Shown: positions 23,108 to 31,738 of the stretch, in pieces | Position numbering within the stretch: position 1 is the first letter of the stretch | How the letters are laid out: every line of letters starts with the position of its first letter | NCBI RefSeq assembly: GCF_019320115.1 | Contig: NC_089598.1 | Span: 25,635,687-25,699,686, forward strand | Reading direction: 5' to 3' | Length of the DNA: 64,000 nucleotides | Origin: Miscanthus floridulus | Lineage: Eukaryota > Streptophyta > Magnoliopsida > Poales > Poaceae | Made by a program: the position numbers and the translations under genes | Notes under the pieces: model-generated | What the model was told of the DNA's origin: nothing | What the model saw: the letters and a program-made list of their open reading frames with translations, nothing else | Databases searched by the model: none

Positions 23108-24184
23108 GTAAAAGCATGAACCCTTTGCAAAAATGTCAAAGGTGCTCTAGCAGTTTAGCCTTCAGATAGAGTAATTTTGTCTGATCTGTACATCACTTTA
23201 TCTGCTTGGCTTCGCATACCAAATAGAAAAGAGACTCCAGTTTTCACGTTTGCTCATGAAACTAGTGACATGATCCATAATGAGAATGGATCGTATCCTG
23301 CACAAGCACCCTTGGACGAAGCCTTTGGAGACGTAATTGCGGGAAACAGATAACAAGGTGCATGTATAAATAGGGTGGAAGTATACCCGTCGAGGAGGGT
23401 AGGTTAGGTCCACATCCTCCACGTCGAAATTCATATCATCGTTATCAATTTCTCATCCTCCAAATCTTATCCATGTCTAGTGAAAGTTAATGAAGGAGAT
23501 GTGTTTTGAGTTAAACTACTAGCTTGAGTGTTATTACAAATCAGTAAAGGTATAGTAATTGCTCATTTCCTTGGATGTTATTTAAAACTGCCAAGGTAAT
23601 TCATATTTCCTTGGGTGTAATTTGAAACCCCAAATAAGTTCTCAGAGCTTTAAATTCAAAAAAAAAAATTTCTAAATGACCTCGGATGTGGCTATAAACC
23701 AAAGTTATAGTATTCGATGAGATCTAAAACTTTTTAGTTCAAACTTTTTACATTTGAAATTCGGGATTGTGGGGTTTGTTGTCATGCCACTTTTCAAGGA
23801 CACCATAGAATTGAATCCAGGTCTTGTAGAAAAAGCTATAATATGACTGACAACACAAGTATACAGCTAATCTTGCTAGTCATCTCTCAATCTAAAGCTC
23901 TGGTTGCTGTCTTCGTCTTGTGGTGACGTCAGCGCCGCCCTGCTCCTGTGTGGCCAAGCCAACATCTGCGTGGCGTGCCTTGCCACCCGTGGTTGCAGGC
24001 TCGCAGAGTTGCCAGTTGCGCATGCCTCGCACACGGCCTCAGCGTTGCTCAGCGAGTCAGTGTAGAGACACTCGTGGCAGGCTGGTAGGGGCAAGCAAAG
24101 AGAGGGAGGCCACGACAAAGGAGGTGCACAGTCTGAGCCTGACAAACAGGTTTGGCAAGGGAAGGCTCCAGATCTGTTATATTT
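23108..24184. other. host DNA with another TATA module and a GC-rich island
   Basis: 23270-23380 repeats the module of 18030-18140 with GTGCATGTATAAATAGGG at 23359-23376. 23660-23770 is an inverted copy of the 155-bp repeat. 23880-24150 is a GC-rich island with open frames on both strands (about 89 codons each) but no domain I recognise. Confidence 0.45.
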
Positions 24185-25505
24185 GATTCCCGAATGCCAC
24201 CCATTCCAAGCAGTTTGTGGCTTGAAACTTGATCAAACATAGCACCATGATGCTTCATCTTGTATATAGATCCGCCAGTCGACTCGAAGTTCGATATATT
24301 CATATATGTAATCTTGGCAACAAGATCAATAGATATGAATAATTGGACATGAGGGAGAAGCTCTTGGGAAGCAATTCCATAAATAGGGTGGAAACGTGAT
24401 ATGCATTTATCATAAATATTTTGGTAGGCTATGGGAGTCATGGTGCAACACATGGCATGAAGTTCTGTAGCAGACCTGACTCGTCAGTAGTAATTCACAA
24501 CAGGCTTGCAATACTCACATCATTCATTAGTCATAACATCACATTATTAGGTGCCACATTCACCGGCATCACATTAAATCTATTATTCTTGTATTGACTC
24601 TTATCTCTTTTGACTTTTTTTTTCTGTATTGAACAATTAGGTGCCACATTCACGGGCATGCGGCATCACACTAGATGTCACATTCACCGGCATCACATTA
24701 GATCGATTATTCTTGTATTGACTTTTATCTCTAAACACTAAATTTAGTTATTTTTAATGATAGTGGTAGGTAATTTATCAAAATATAGCTAGTACTTCAA
24801 TATTATTTTTCTTTAATTAACGTGACCTTGAAATTAATATAGAAGCTTCTATTTTTCTTTTTTTTAGGGGATATTTTTCTATTTTTTTGTGAAACGTTTT
24901 TTTACTAAGTATTAAGGTAATAGATAGATTCAATAGGACGAGAGGACTATGAGGTGCAAACATGACAGGGTAACTTTTCTGCAATTTCAAACAGTATGTC
25001 ATTCTACAGCCTGTTCGGTTGGTTGGTTCATATCGTTGCTGGTTCGTGAAAAAGTACTGCTGGCTAGTTTGTGTGAGAAAAATACTGTTCCGGCTAAAAA
25101 TTTACGATCATTTACGACAGACCACAGCCAAACGAACAGGCTAAGTTCTATCTATGTTATACACTGAATTACAAAAAAAAATGCCACGCAACTTCTGACT
25201 CCATCGATTGTTCACACAAATGGTGCGCGCTATGTAGTACTACCTCCATTCTAAAATAGATAGTTCCCTTTGACTTTCTGAGCCATTTTTTTAAATTTTA
25301 ATCAAGTTTATAGGAACAATACATCAATGTCTAAAACATGAAACTAATTTTATTCAATCTCCATAAAATGTGTTTTGATGCCGTTTTTGTTTGATCTTGT
25401 AAATATGAATAATTTTTTCTAAAGATTTCATTATATTAAAGTTAGAGAAATTTAACTTAGAAATAACCCAAAGTAAACTATATATAATTTGAAACAGAGA
25501 GAGAT
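24185..25505. repeat. segmental duplication, copy B
   Basis: This is the counterpart of 21138-22316, with the same order of blocks, CATAAATAGGGTGG at 24378 and the same terminal Stowaway MITE. It is longer because it carries a MITE (25007-25140) and extra CACATTCACCGGCATCACATTA repeats at about 24550-24700. Confidence 0.75.
25007..25140. mobile_element. MITE with CCTGTTCGG ends, 3-bp TSD CTA
   Basis: The ends are CCTGTTCGGTTGG and CCAAACGAACAGG, flanked by CTA on both sides. The paralogous copy A (21982-21994) shows the uninterrupted sequence with a single CTA, so boundaries and target duplication are fixed by an empty site. Internal blocks GTGTGAGAAAAATACTGTTC match the other members in this window. 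Confidence 0.85.
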
Positions 25506-25515
25506 TACTACTAGG
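25241..25515. mobile_element. Stowaway-type MITE (copy B)
   Basis: It begins CTACCTCCATTCTAAAATAG after TA and ends with ATATAATTTGAAACAGAGAG before TA, forming long terminal inverted repeats of the CTCCCTCCGTTCC Stowaway type. Confidence 0.72.
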
Positions 25516-25605
25516 GGGATGACTCCTTCCTATGGCTCTGCAGCAACAACACAAATCTAAATAGTAAACACACACACAGTAGGATTAAAAAGTAAACACT
25601 TGTTC

Positions 25606-25722
25606 CGGCTAGTCTGAAACTTGGCTGAAACTGACTGAAAAATACTGTTTCGACTGAATTATTGTGAGAGAAAAATACTGTTTCAGCTGAAAAAAAAAAC
25701 CAAACAAGACGAATATAGGGTA
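25606..25722. mobile_element. MITE of the GTTCGGCTGG family, degenerate
   Basis: The piece has TGTTCCGGCTAGTCTGAAAC, CTGTTTC, TTGTGAGAGAAAAATACTG and AAACCAAACAAGACGAATA in the order found in family members elsewhere in the window. The terminal repeats are eroded. Confidence 0.55.
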
Positions 25723-26272
25723 AAGCCGATCAGGCGCCGACATAGTCAACATCATGCATCTATCCAGCACATGCGCCCTCTCGTAGTCCGATGTCCTCAC
25801 GCAGTCATCAGTCATCATTCAGTGATGGCACAGATGCACAGTGGCCCAACGGCCGGCCTTCGCACTGACTGTCCCACGGCCATGTCCAGTTGGGAAAGAT
25901 TTGGAAATGTTGACGGTCCAATTCCCGAGTGCCACATGTTCCAACCAGTCCGTACGCTCACACAACAACACCATGATTCTTCGTCGTGTATGAATGCATT
26001 TGTCAAACCAACAAAGCCCTCCAAAATTTTCGTTCTATCCGTGAGGTCCCATAAAATTGAATATCAACCAAATTTTTGGGTTTTTCCTTCTCCCACGCAT
26101 ACGCCCCAAATTCACTCGAGTGACGGCCCAATAGCGCATATAGCTCCTCCCAGCCTATCAAAATCCTAGAAATCCAACTCTTATCCCAATCGTTGTCCGT
26201 CGCCCCGGCCACATCCACGCTCATGGCACCGTCACCATAGCCACAATCCCCCACTCATAATGTTTTATTCTT
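25723..26272. other. host DNA, third partial copy of the duplicated module
   Basis: CCCGAGTGCCACATGTTCCAA at 25924-25944 and the following CACACAACAACACCATGATTC correspond to the beginning of copies A and B, but similarity fades after about 100 bp. Open frames of 70-130 codons on both strands show no recognisable domain. Confidence 0.4.
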
Positions 26273-26555
26273 ATGTTTTTTTAGAATTACATAGGACAAC
26301 GCAGACGTCCACAACACGCACAAACACTCACCTCTATGAACACACGTACGCAAACCCTACCCCTATTAGTACCTCCGAATGAACTGAGCCGGCAGATCTC
26401 GAGATTCACGAAGTCACCACTGGCGTCTTGCTGTCGACGGGGACGTCGTCTATCACTGAAAGATAGCGCCATTGAATCCTGAAATAAATCCTAGAAAAAT
26501 ACTTGAACCCGGGTGGACAGGTTCCACCACAAGGAACCTAACCAACTGATCTATG
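26273..26555 (-). mobile_element. tRNA-derived SINE
   Basis: Reading the minus strand, the head contains a box A-like ATCAGTTGGTTAGGTTCC (26547-26530) and a box B-like CGGGTTCAAGT (about 26514-26504), spaced as in tRNA-type pol III promoters. The body carries GGTGACTTCGTGAATCTCGA and GATCTGCCGGCTCAG, sequence common to a grass SINE/LINE tail. The minus-strand 3' end runs into a short A-rich tail near 26281-26273. Direct repeats were not resolved. Confidence 0.65.
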
Positions 26556-27230
26556 ATCAGTTCGCATTTTATTAATGTTTTTATCTATGAACAAGTTATG
26601 TTTAATAGCTTGGGAATAGTTTCAAGTCAAATTCTATAATTTTTTTGAAAATAATTTGATTTTTTTTGAATTTGGTCTGATATATCCTGTCGATCCTATT
26701 CATCCATGACCTCCGATAATTTTTTGTTTCCGATAATGAAAACACTTTGGCTAGAGCCAGAACCAGATGATACTAGTACTAGTGAATGTCCATGCTCCTC
26801 TTGTAAGCACACCCTACCCAGCCCCAAGTCGCTATGGTTTGTGTGCGGCACGTACACTTTGCAACAAAAAAAAAGTACTAGTGAATGTCCTGGTAGTGTA
26901 ACTTGTTTACATAGGTGCACAAGCAGATAGATCGTTTCATAAGAAAATACAAAAGCCTGTGCATGCTAGAACGGCGACACAAGAGCTCAGCAGCGACAAC
27001 AGGGTTCGCTTTGCCAGCCTCTGTCCTGTCCTCCCGATCGCAGCGATCACCGGCCACTGCCCTTGGCTGCCCAGTGGCCAGTGCCCAGCCGAGCTACCGA
27101 GGCCAGGCGACGTCCTTCACGCGTACCTCTCCAGCCCTCCATTATATTAGTTTCTCTTCACGCTGCACCACCACCGATAAGAAGTCCAAGAAGCAGAGAA
27201 CATAAGGAGCAAACAATAGAGGGTAGTGTG
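26556..27230. other. no gene recognised
   Basis: There is a short direct repeat (AGTACTAGTGAATGTCC near 26780 and 26876). 26955-27160 is a moderately GC-rich stretch with frames under 100 codons and no domain I can name. Confidence 0.35.
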
Positions 27231-27540
27231 TTAGTGTCTTGACAACACGGACTTCCTTGCTACCGAAACCACATATGAGATCAGCTCCTTTTCCATGTAG
27301 TCAACAATGAACACCAGATTGCTGCTGTCCGGGTGAATGGCAACCACATCCTAGTCGAAACCGGCTCTGTAATACTTGCTTCCAAATAGATGTAAACAGC
27401 TCACGGTGTGCTTAAGGGCCAATTTCTGTGTATCGTAGTCCTAAAGGACCTAGATTGCCAATGACAGTAGGTTAGTATTACGGACGATGGGCCTACACCA
27501 GTTTCTGAAGATACTGAAGAAGTCCAAGCTGCTGTTGCCG
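27231..27540 (-). pseudogene. F-box-associated protein C-terminal fragment
   Basis: One minus-strand frame from about 27540 to the TAA at 27233-27231 reads FRNWCRPIVRNTNLLSLAI, stop, VL, stop, DYDTQKLALKHTVSC, LHLFGSKYYRAGFD, stop, DVVAIHPDSSN and LVFIVDYMEKELISYVV. This is the C-terminal region of grass F-box proteins of the ubiquitin-ligase substrate-adaptor type. The F-box itself is absent. All three internal stops are TAG, and the first two stand where Gln (CAG) is expected. Function is lost. Confidence 0.6.
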
Positions 27541-27627
27541 GTACCTCTACTGCAGACCGCCCGGCAACAGAGCCCAAGCAGAGCGGACGGGCCAAGAGGG
27601 CAAGAGGCCAAACATGTGCGTAGGGGC

Positions 27628-27956
27628 AGTTCCAATGCTAGAAACTTTTTATACATATTAATTTCCATAGACACTACATATAGAAACCATGGTCTCAATG
27701 AATAGTTTCTGCAGAATAATTTTTTATCCAATCACATACATTCTCTCTCCATTCTCTACCAATCACATCCCTTCATGTCTTGGTTCTCGTGTAGACATGG
27801 TTTCTAATTTATACCTGGTTTCTATGATTTTTGCTCTCTCTTTTCAATAACTACCTTGTCACGTCAGCAAAACGCTTAAGTGGCAGTACAATTAATGTTC
27901 ATAGAAACTATGGTGATTTTTGTATTGAGAGTGCCCTAAGTGGACCTGAGTGGACT
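27628..27956. mobile_element. MITE with GGGCAGTTCCAATGC / GAGAGTGCCC ends
   Basis: About 330 bp begins GGGCAGTTCCAATGCTAGAAAC and ends ATTGAGAGTGCCC, with internal inverted blocks (AACCATGGTCTCA / CATAGAAACTATGGTG). Many grass MITEs have this 'GGGGCAGTTCCAATG' start. TSD not resolved. Confidence 0.55.
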
Positions 27957-28639
27957 TGACTTCCTAGGCCTAGAGGCAGCTACGCTGTCAGGAGCATGCA
28001 ACCGGACATCCATAATTATTAAAGGAGAGCTTATTTCCTAGGCCGTCTCTTGTTTTGTGGCGGATCCTTCTCGATCTGGCGCAACCACCACCACCTCCAC
28101 CTCATAACCAACTCATGCTAGTTTTGCCACTAAACAAGTCTCTAGCTTGATTTTACTCTTGTTGAAATCAACAAGGTAAAGCTTGCCTTTCAACCGACCC
28201 GTAAATGCGGAGGAATCCTCCCTTCTAGAGACGGCCACACTCTTATATCCGTAAAAAGACGACTATAACTCATTTTACAAAGTTATGAAATGGAACAACA
28301 AATTGTAACTTAATAGATCAACAAGTTAACATTAGAAATCGTATGAAGCTATAAGAATGATTAAAAGATCTTTCACAAAAAAATAGAATAGAGTAAAACA
28401 ACGCTTACCATGTTCCTTGTAAAAAAATCTTTACCATGTCATCAATTATCTGCATCGGTTTTTAATAACAGCAATAAGCACCTGCCAAAAGTCCCCAAGG
28501 ACAAGAAGATTGTCACCTGTTTTTTACCATTACCCCATTGGTAACTGAGCATGCATGTTGTAATTTTTTTAAAAAATAGGCTTCGACATCACCAGATAAG
28601 CCTAGTCACATAGCCATCGGTGTTAGATTAAGCAATCAC
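27957..28639. other. no gene recognised
   Basis: Mixed sequence with no frame above 60 codons, no RNA gene and no clear transposon end. Confidence 0.35.
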
Positions 28640-28735
28640 CCTGTTCACTTATGCTGAAATTTGACTTATGCTAAAATGTTATGAGAGGAAAATATTGTTC
28701 CATGGCTGAAAAGTAGCTCAAATGAACAGGGTGAA
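28640..28735. mobile_element. short MITE with CACCCTGTTCA / TGAACAGGGTG ends
   Basis: 96 bp between CACCCTGTTCACTTATGCTG and CAAATGAACAGGGTG, perfect at the outer 11 bases, with the AGAGGAAAATATTGTTCC block of the GTTCGGCTGG family. Confidence 0.7.
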
Positions 28736-29010
28736 TATTATCATCAAGAGGTGCGGTGATAACGCTTGCGAGGGGCCCACCGAGCCCAACGAGGCAAGAG
28801 ATGGCGTGCGGCAACAAAACATCATTAGCTGCATATTGCCCCATTCTTATGATTGGACTTCGACTCTAATTTAATAAATGTACCATGCTAAGTGAACTCT
28901 TTTGAGACCACAATTAAAATCCAACTTTTCAAAAAAAAACAGAAACAAAGTTGAAGTTGAAGTATTGGAGTCCAAGGAACAGTATGTCAACAACTGCACT
29001 AAAGGTTCTA

Positions 29011-29275
29011 TACTCCCTCCGTCCGTTTTTACTTATTTGTCACATTAGCTTTGTCCTAAGTCAAATATTACTATTTTTGACCATCCATTTCAAAAAATCC
29101 TTATAGTTTCACAATATATGAATTACAGATTATAAAAGTATTTATATAAAAATATAAATCTTATCTCATGAATTTATATAAATTTTCATAATAGACTATT
29201 AATATGACGCTGACTAATAATATCATAAGACATATTATCTTAAAATAGCAAATAACTGAAAATTAATAATATAAT
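29011..29275. mobile_element. Stowaway-like element, one recognisable end
   Basis: ACTCCCTCCGTCCGTTTTTA at 29011, followed by ACTTATTTGTCACATTAGC, is a typical Stowaway/Tc1-type terminus. The right terminus is eroded in the AT-rich sequence that follows. Confidence 0.5.
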
Positions 29276-29643
29276 ACTTTATAGTAAAGTGCATCCCAAC
29301 AAATCTAAATTCGTTTTTATTTTTGAAAGGATTGAATGTGCTTTTTTCTGGATGCCATTTTCTTTTGGCATTAACAGGCCAGCAATAACACATAGACATA
29401 GGAGTAGACATCAACAATTATAGTCGTTGGTGTAATGGTGTGCACCAAGCCTAACCTTCAACAAGAATATGATTGACACATTTGGCCCTTTCCTGCATAT
29501 GATTGCTGCCCTACTAGGCTACTACTACTCTTTCATCAGCAAAATAATAATGTGCTACAAGTACCAACACCTTCATTCTTGAGTCTTACAATAACTGTAG
29601 CTGTAGTAGTCGGTTCACGATCGCTTCTGCCATGTCCATCTCC

Positions 29644-29650
29644 TATATAT
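29644..29650 (+). promoter_or_regulatory. probable TATA box of the 29731 gene
   Basis: TATATAT lies in a CTCCTATATATGTATTC context 81 bases before the ATG. This spacing is compatible with a transcription start near 29675 and a short 5' UTR. Confidence 0.45.
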
Positions 29651-29730
29651 GTATTCTTTTCAGACTAGTGGAAGCCCACCCTTTGGTTGTTTTGTGAACA
29701 ACACCTTTTGCTTTTCACCAGAAACCAAAA

Positions 29731-30403
29731 ATGGAAGCCAGGATCCCTTGCCATCGTCACCCTTCTTCCTCCTCCTCCATGGCCACGATCTGCCCAAGGT
29801 CATCCACAAGGCAGTCATCCTTCAGGTTCAGGGCCTCTGCTCATGGCAGCAGTTCTTCACCACGCCTCTCCTTTACTGCTGTGACAGACAAGAAGGTTCA
29901 GGTATGTGTGTCGCAGCAGTTCTTCATTTACATGCAGGAGTACATCATCAAGGAGGTGTATGCATAGAGGCTGTCGATCTAATCTGTTCTTGTGATGATT
30001 CATAGGTGTTTGAGGACCAGTTGAGAGGGATCGTATGCTACAGAGATGAGAACGGAGAGATGATCTGTGAGGGGTACGACGAAGGCCCGAGGCTTGGGAT
30101 GCGGTTGCCAGAGAAGGCCTCCTTCCCATGGTGAGCATCTGAACTGAATTTCTTGGATCGTCTTTATTCTTGTTGGGTTGGCAAAGGATCAGAAACGATT
30201 GGTGTCTAATGAGCATACCCTTGTTCAACTGATCCTCCTTATCCTTATCTAAAAAATCTGATCCTCCTTATGCTGTGCTATGATTTTGAAATTTTAGGCC
30301 TGTGGGGGTTCGGGTCACTGATTTCATCCAGCTGGCGACGCTCCAGGTTTTCGAGGACGTCGATGTTCTTCAGCTAAGGAGTGACCAGAAGAGGCAGCTC
30401 TGA
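29731..30403 (+). CDS. 133-residue plastid-targeted protein of unknown function, three exons
   Basis: Exons are 29731-29901, 30006-30130 and 30298-30403, all with GT-AG junctions (GTATGT, ATAG; GTGAGC, TTTTAG). The total of 402 nt gives an uninterrupted 133-residue protein. The first ~45 residues are rich in Ser and Arg and poor in acids, like a chloroplast transit peptide (RSSTRQSSFRFRASAHGSS). The mature part starts near VTDKKVQVFEDQLRGIVCY and contains CYRDENGEMICEGYDEGPRL and VGVRVTDFIQLATLQVFEDV. I do not recognise the family. A dead paralogous 3' end exists at 7853-7901, which shows local duplication of this gene. Alternative: the first Met could be at residue 17 (MATICPRSS), still with a transit-like leader. 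Confidence 0.8.
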
Positions 30404-30973
30404 GCAAGGAACTAATCATGTAAGCATAGTGGTGTAGTACAATGATGATATGCAAGAATAATGTGTGGTATTGCACTTAGTTGCTCATATTTGCTCGTCA
30501 TATTCGGTTCAGCGTTTTGGGTTTCACAAAAGGGGGGGAAACGGCTATTGTTCTTCTCAGTGTACTGCTGAGGCGACTTATTTGTTTGTACATAATCACT
30601 TACTGCAAGGATAAGATTGTTTAAAGCACAACTTTTATGTGCATATAAAGTGAGAAAAGGGGATCTGAATATCTGTTCAGGGTACCGCAGGGCGAAGTTA
30701 GGCCCATTTTTTTTAGTAAAACACCATTAGGACTTGGGAAAATTCATGTCATGTCATGAAGTTGATCCCCATTATGTTCTCGGCTGAATTCGGACCCCAT
30801 ATGCAACAAGTTATTGGATTGCAGCAGTGCACAGTTGCGGCTGGCCACAATGTGACCTCTGTTGCTTATCTGACTGTGAATCTCACTTGTGTTTGTACCA
30901 ATGCGTTTGAGAGGATTCAGCTTCAGCCGGCAACAACAACATGGAAACATACAAACTGGATAGCTGAAAGAAA
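30404..30973 (+). other. 3' UTR and downstream flank of the 29731 gene
   Basis: The first ~45 bases are shared with the dead paralogue at 7902. No clear AATAAA is seen. A pair of short frames after 30750 has no recognisable product. Confidence 0.4.
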
Positions 30974-31103
30974 GGCCCTGTTCGCTTCTCTTATAATCCG
31001 TCTTTTTTAGCTTGTTTTTTCAGTCAGAATAATGTTTTTCTCTCACAACAAATCAGCCGGAATAGTGTTTCAGCTTGTTTTTTCAGCGAAGCGAACGGGG
31101 CCC
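30974..31103. mobile_element. MITE with GGCCCTGTTCGCTTC ends
   Basis: 130 bp between GGCCCTGTTCGCTTC and GAAGCGAACGGGGCC (14 of 15 bases inverted). Internal blocks are TTTTTCTCTCACAACAAATC and CAGCCGGAATAGTG, so it is the same family as 5521 and 25007 in opposite orientation. Confidence 0.8.
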
Positions 31104-31738
31104 TCTCATTTGGGGCATGTGGCCATGTGAGCCCTGAAGCTGGAGGAGGCTTCGTGAATGTCGACATCGTTGGAAACATCAGTGGGCAGTGGATCATCTC
31201 ATTGTCCTTTCAGACCTTGTCAGCATCGATTATGAGGTTCAAGAAGAAAGTCTTTTTGGACTTTAGCAGAGACTGGGCTCTCCAAATTTTGCCTCGATTC
31301 CATTATTTAGCCACTCAACCGAAGGAAATTATGTGGGAACATATATAAAACTAATCCTGATTGGGACTTAGAACATCATCATTAGTATGCAGCTCCCCTG
31401 GGGTTAATAATTTTTTCATACGTTACAAAGGGACCTTCCTGAATCCTGAATGCTTAATTTCATTAAACATTGATTCATTAGGGAATCATAAGCTGCAAAC
31501 AGAACAGGGCAGGCCAACTTTACATATTCCGAGTGCGAGAAGAGAATGAGAACAGTTTCACGAACAGCTCGTGACAACTTTACAATGGATACAAATGCAG
31601 CCAAAGAAGCTCTTCATCACGTTAAAACACGAGCAAAACTTACTGACGACTGATGATGGGTATGCATAGTTTACACGGTCACTTGTGGCTAGCGGCTGCA
31701 TTCTTGAGATTTGCAGAGCACGGCTTAATGTAATCAGA
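31104..31738 (-). other. 3' flank of the pectin methylesterase gene
   Basis: The stretch after the PME stop codon (minus strand) has no canonical AATAAA that I can see and no convincing frame. 31130-31250 is moderately GC-rich, without a recognisable product. Confidence 0.35.

Noticed and set aside
23880..24150. GC-rich island as a B-box or zinc-finger gene fragment
   Set aside because: The Cys spacing (CEACATGN and similar) does not fit a B-box on either strand, and no flanking splice sites or domain were found.
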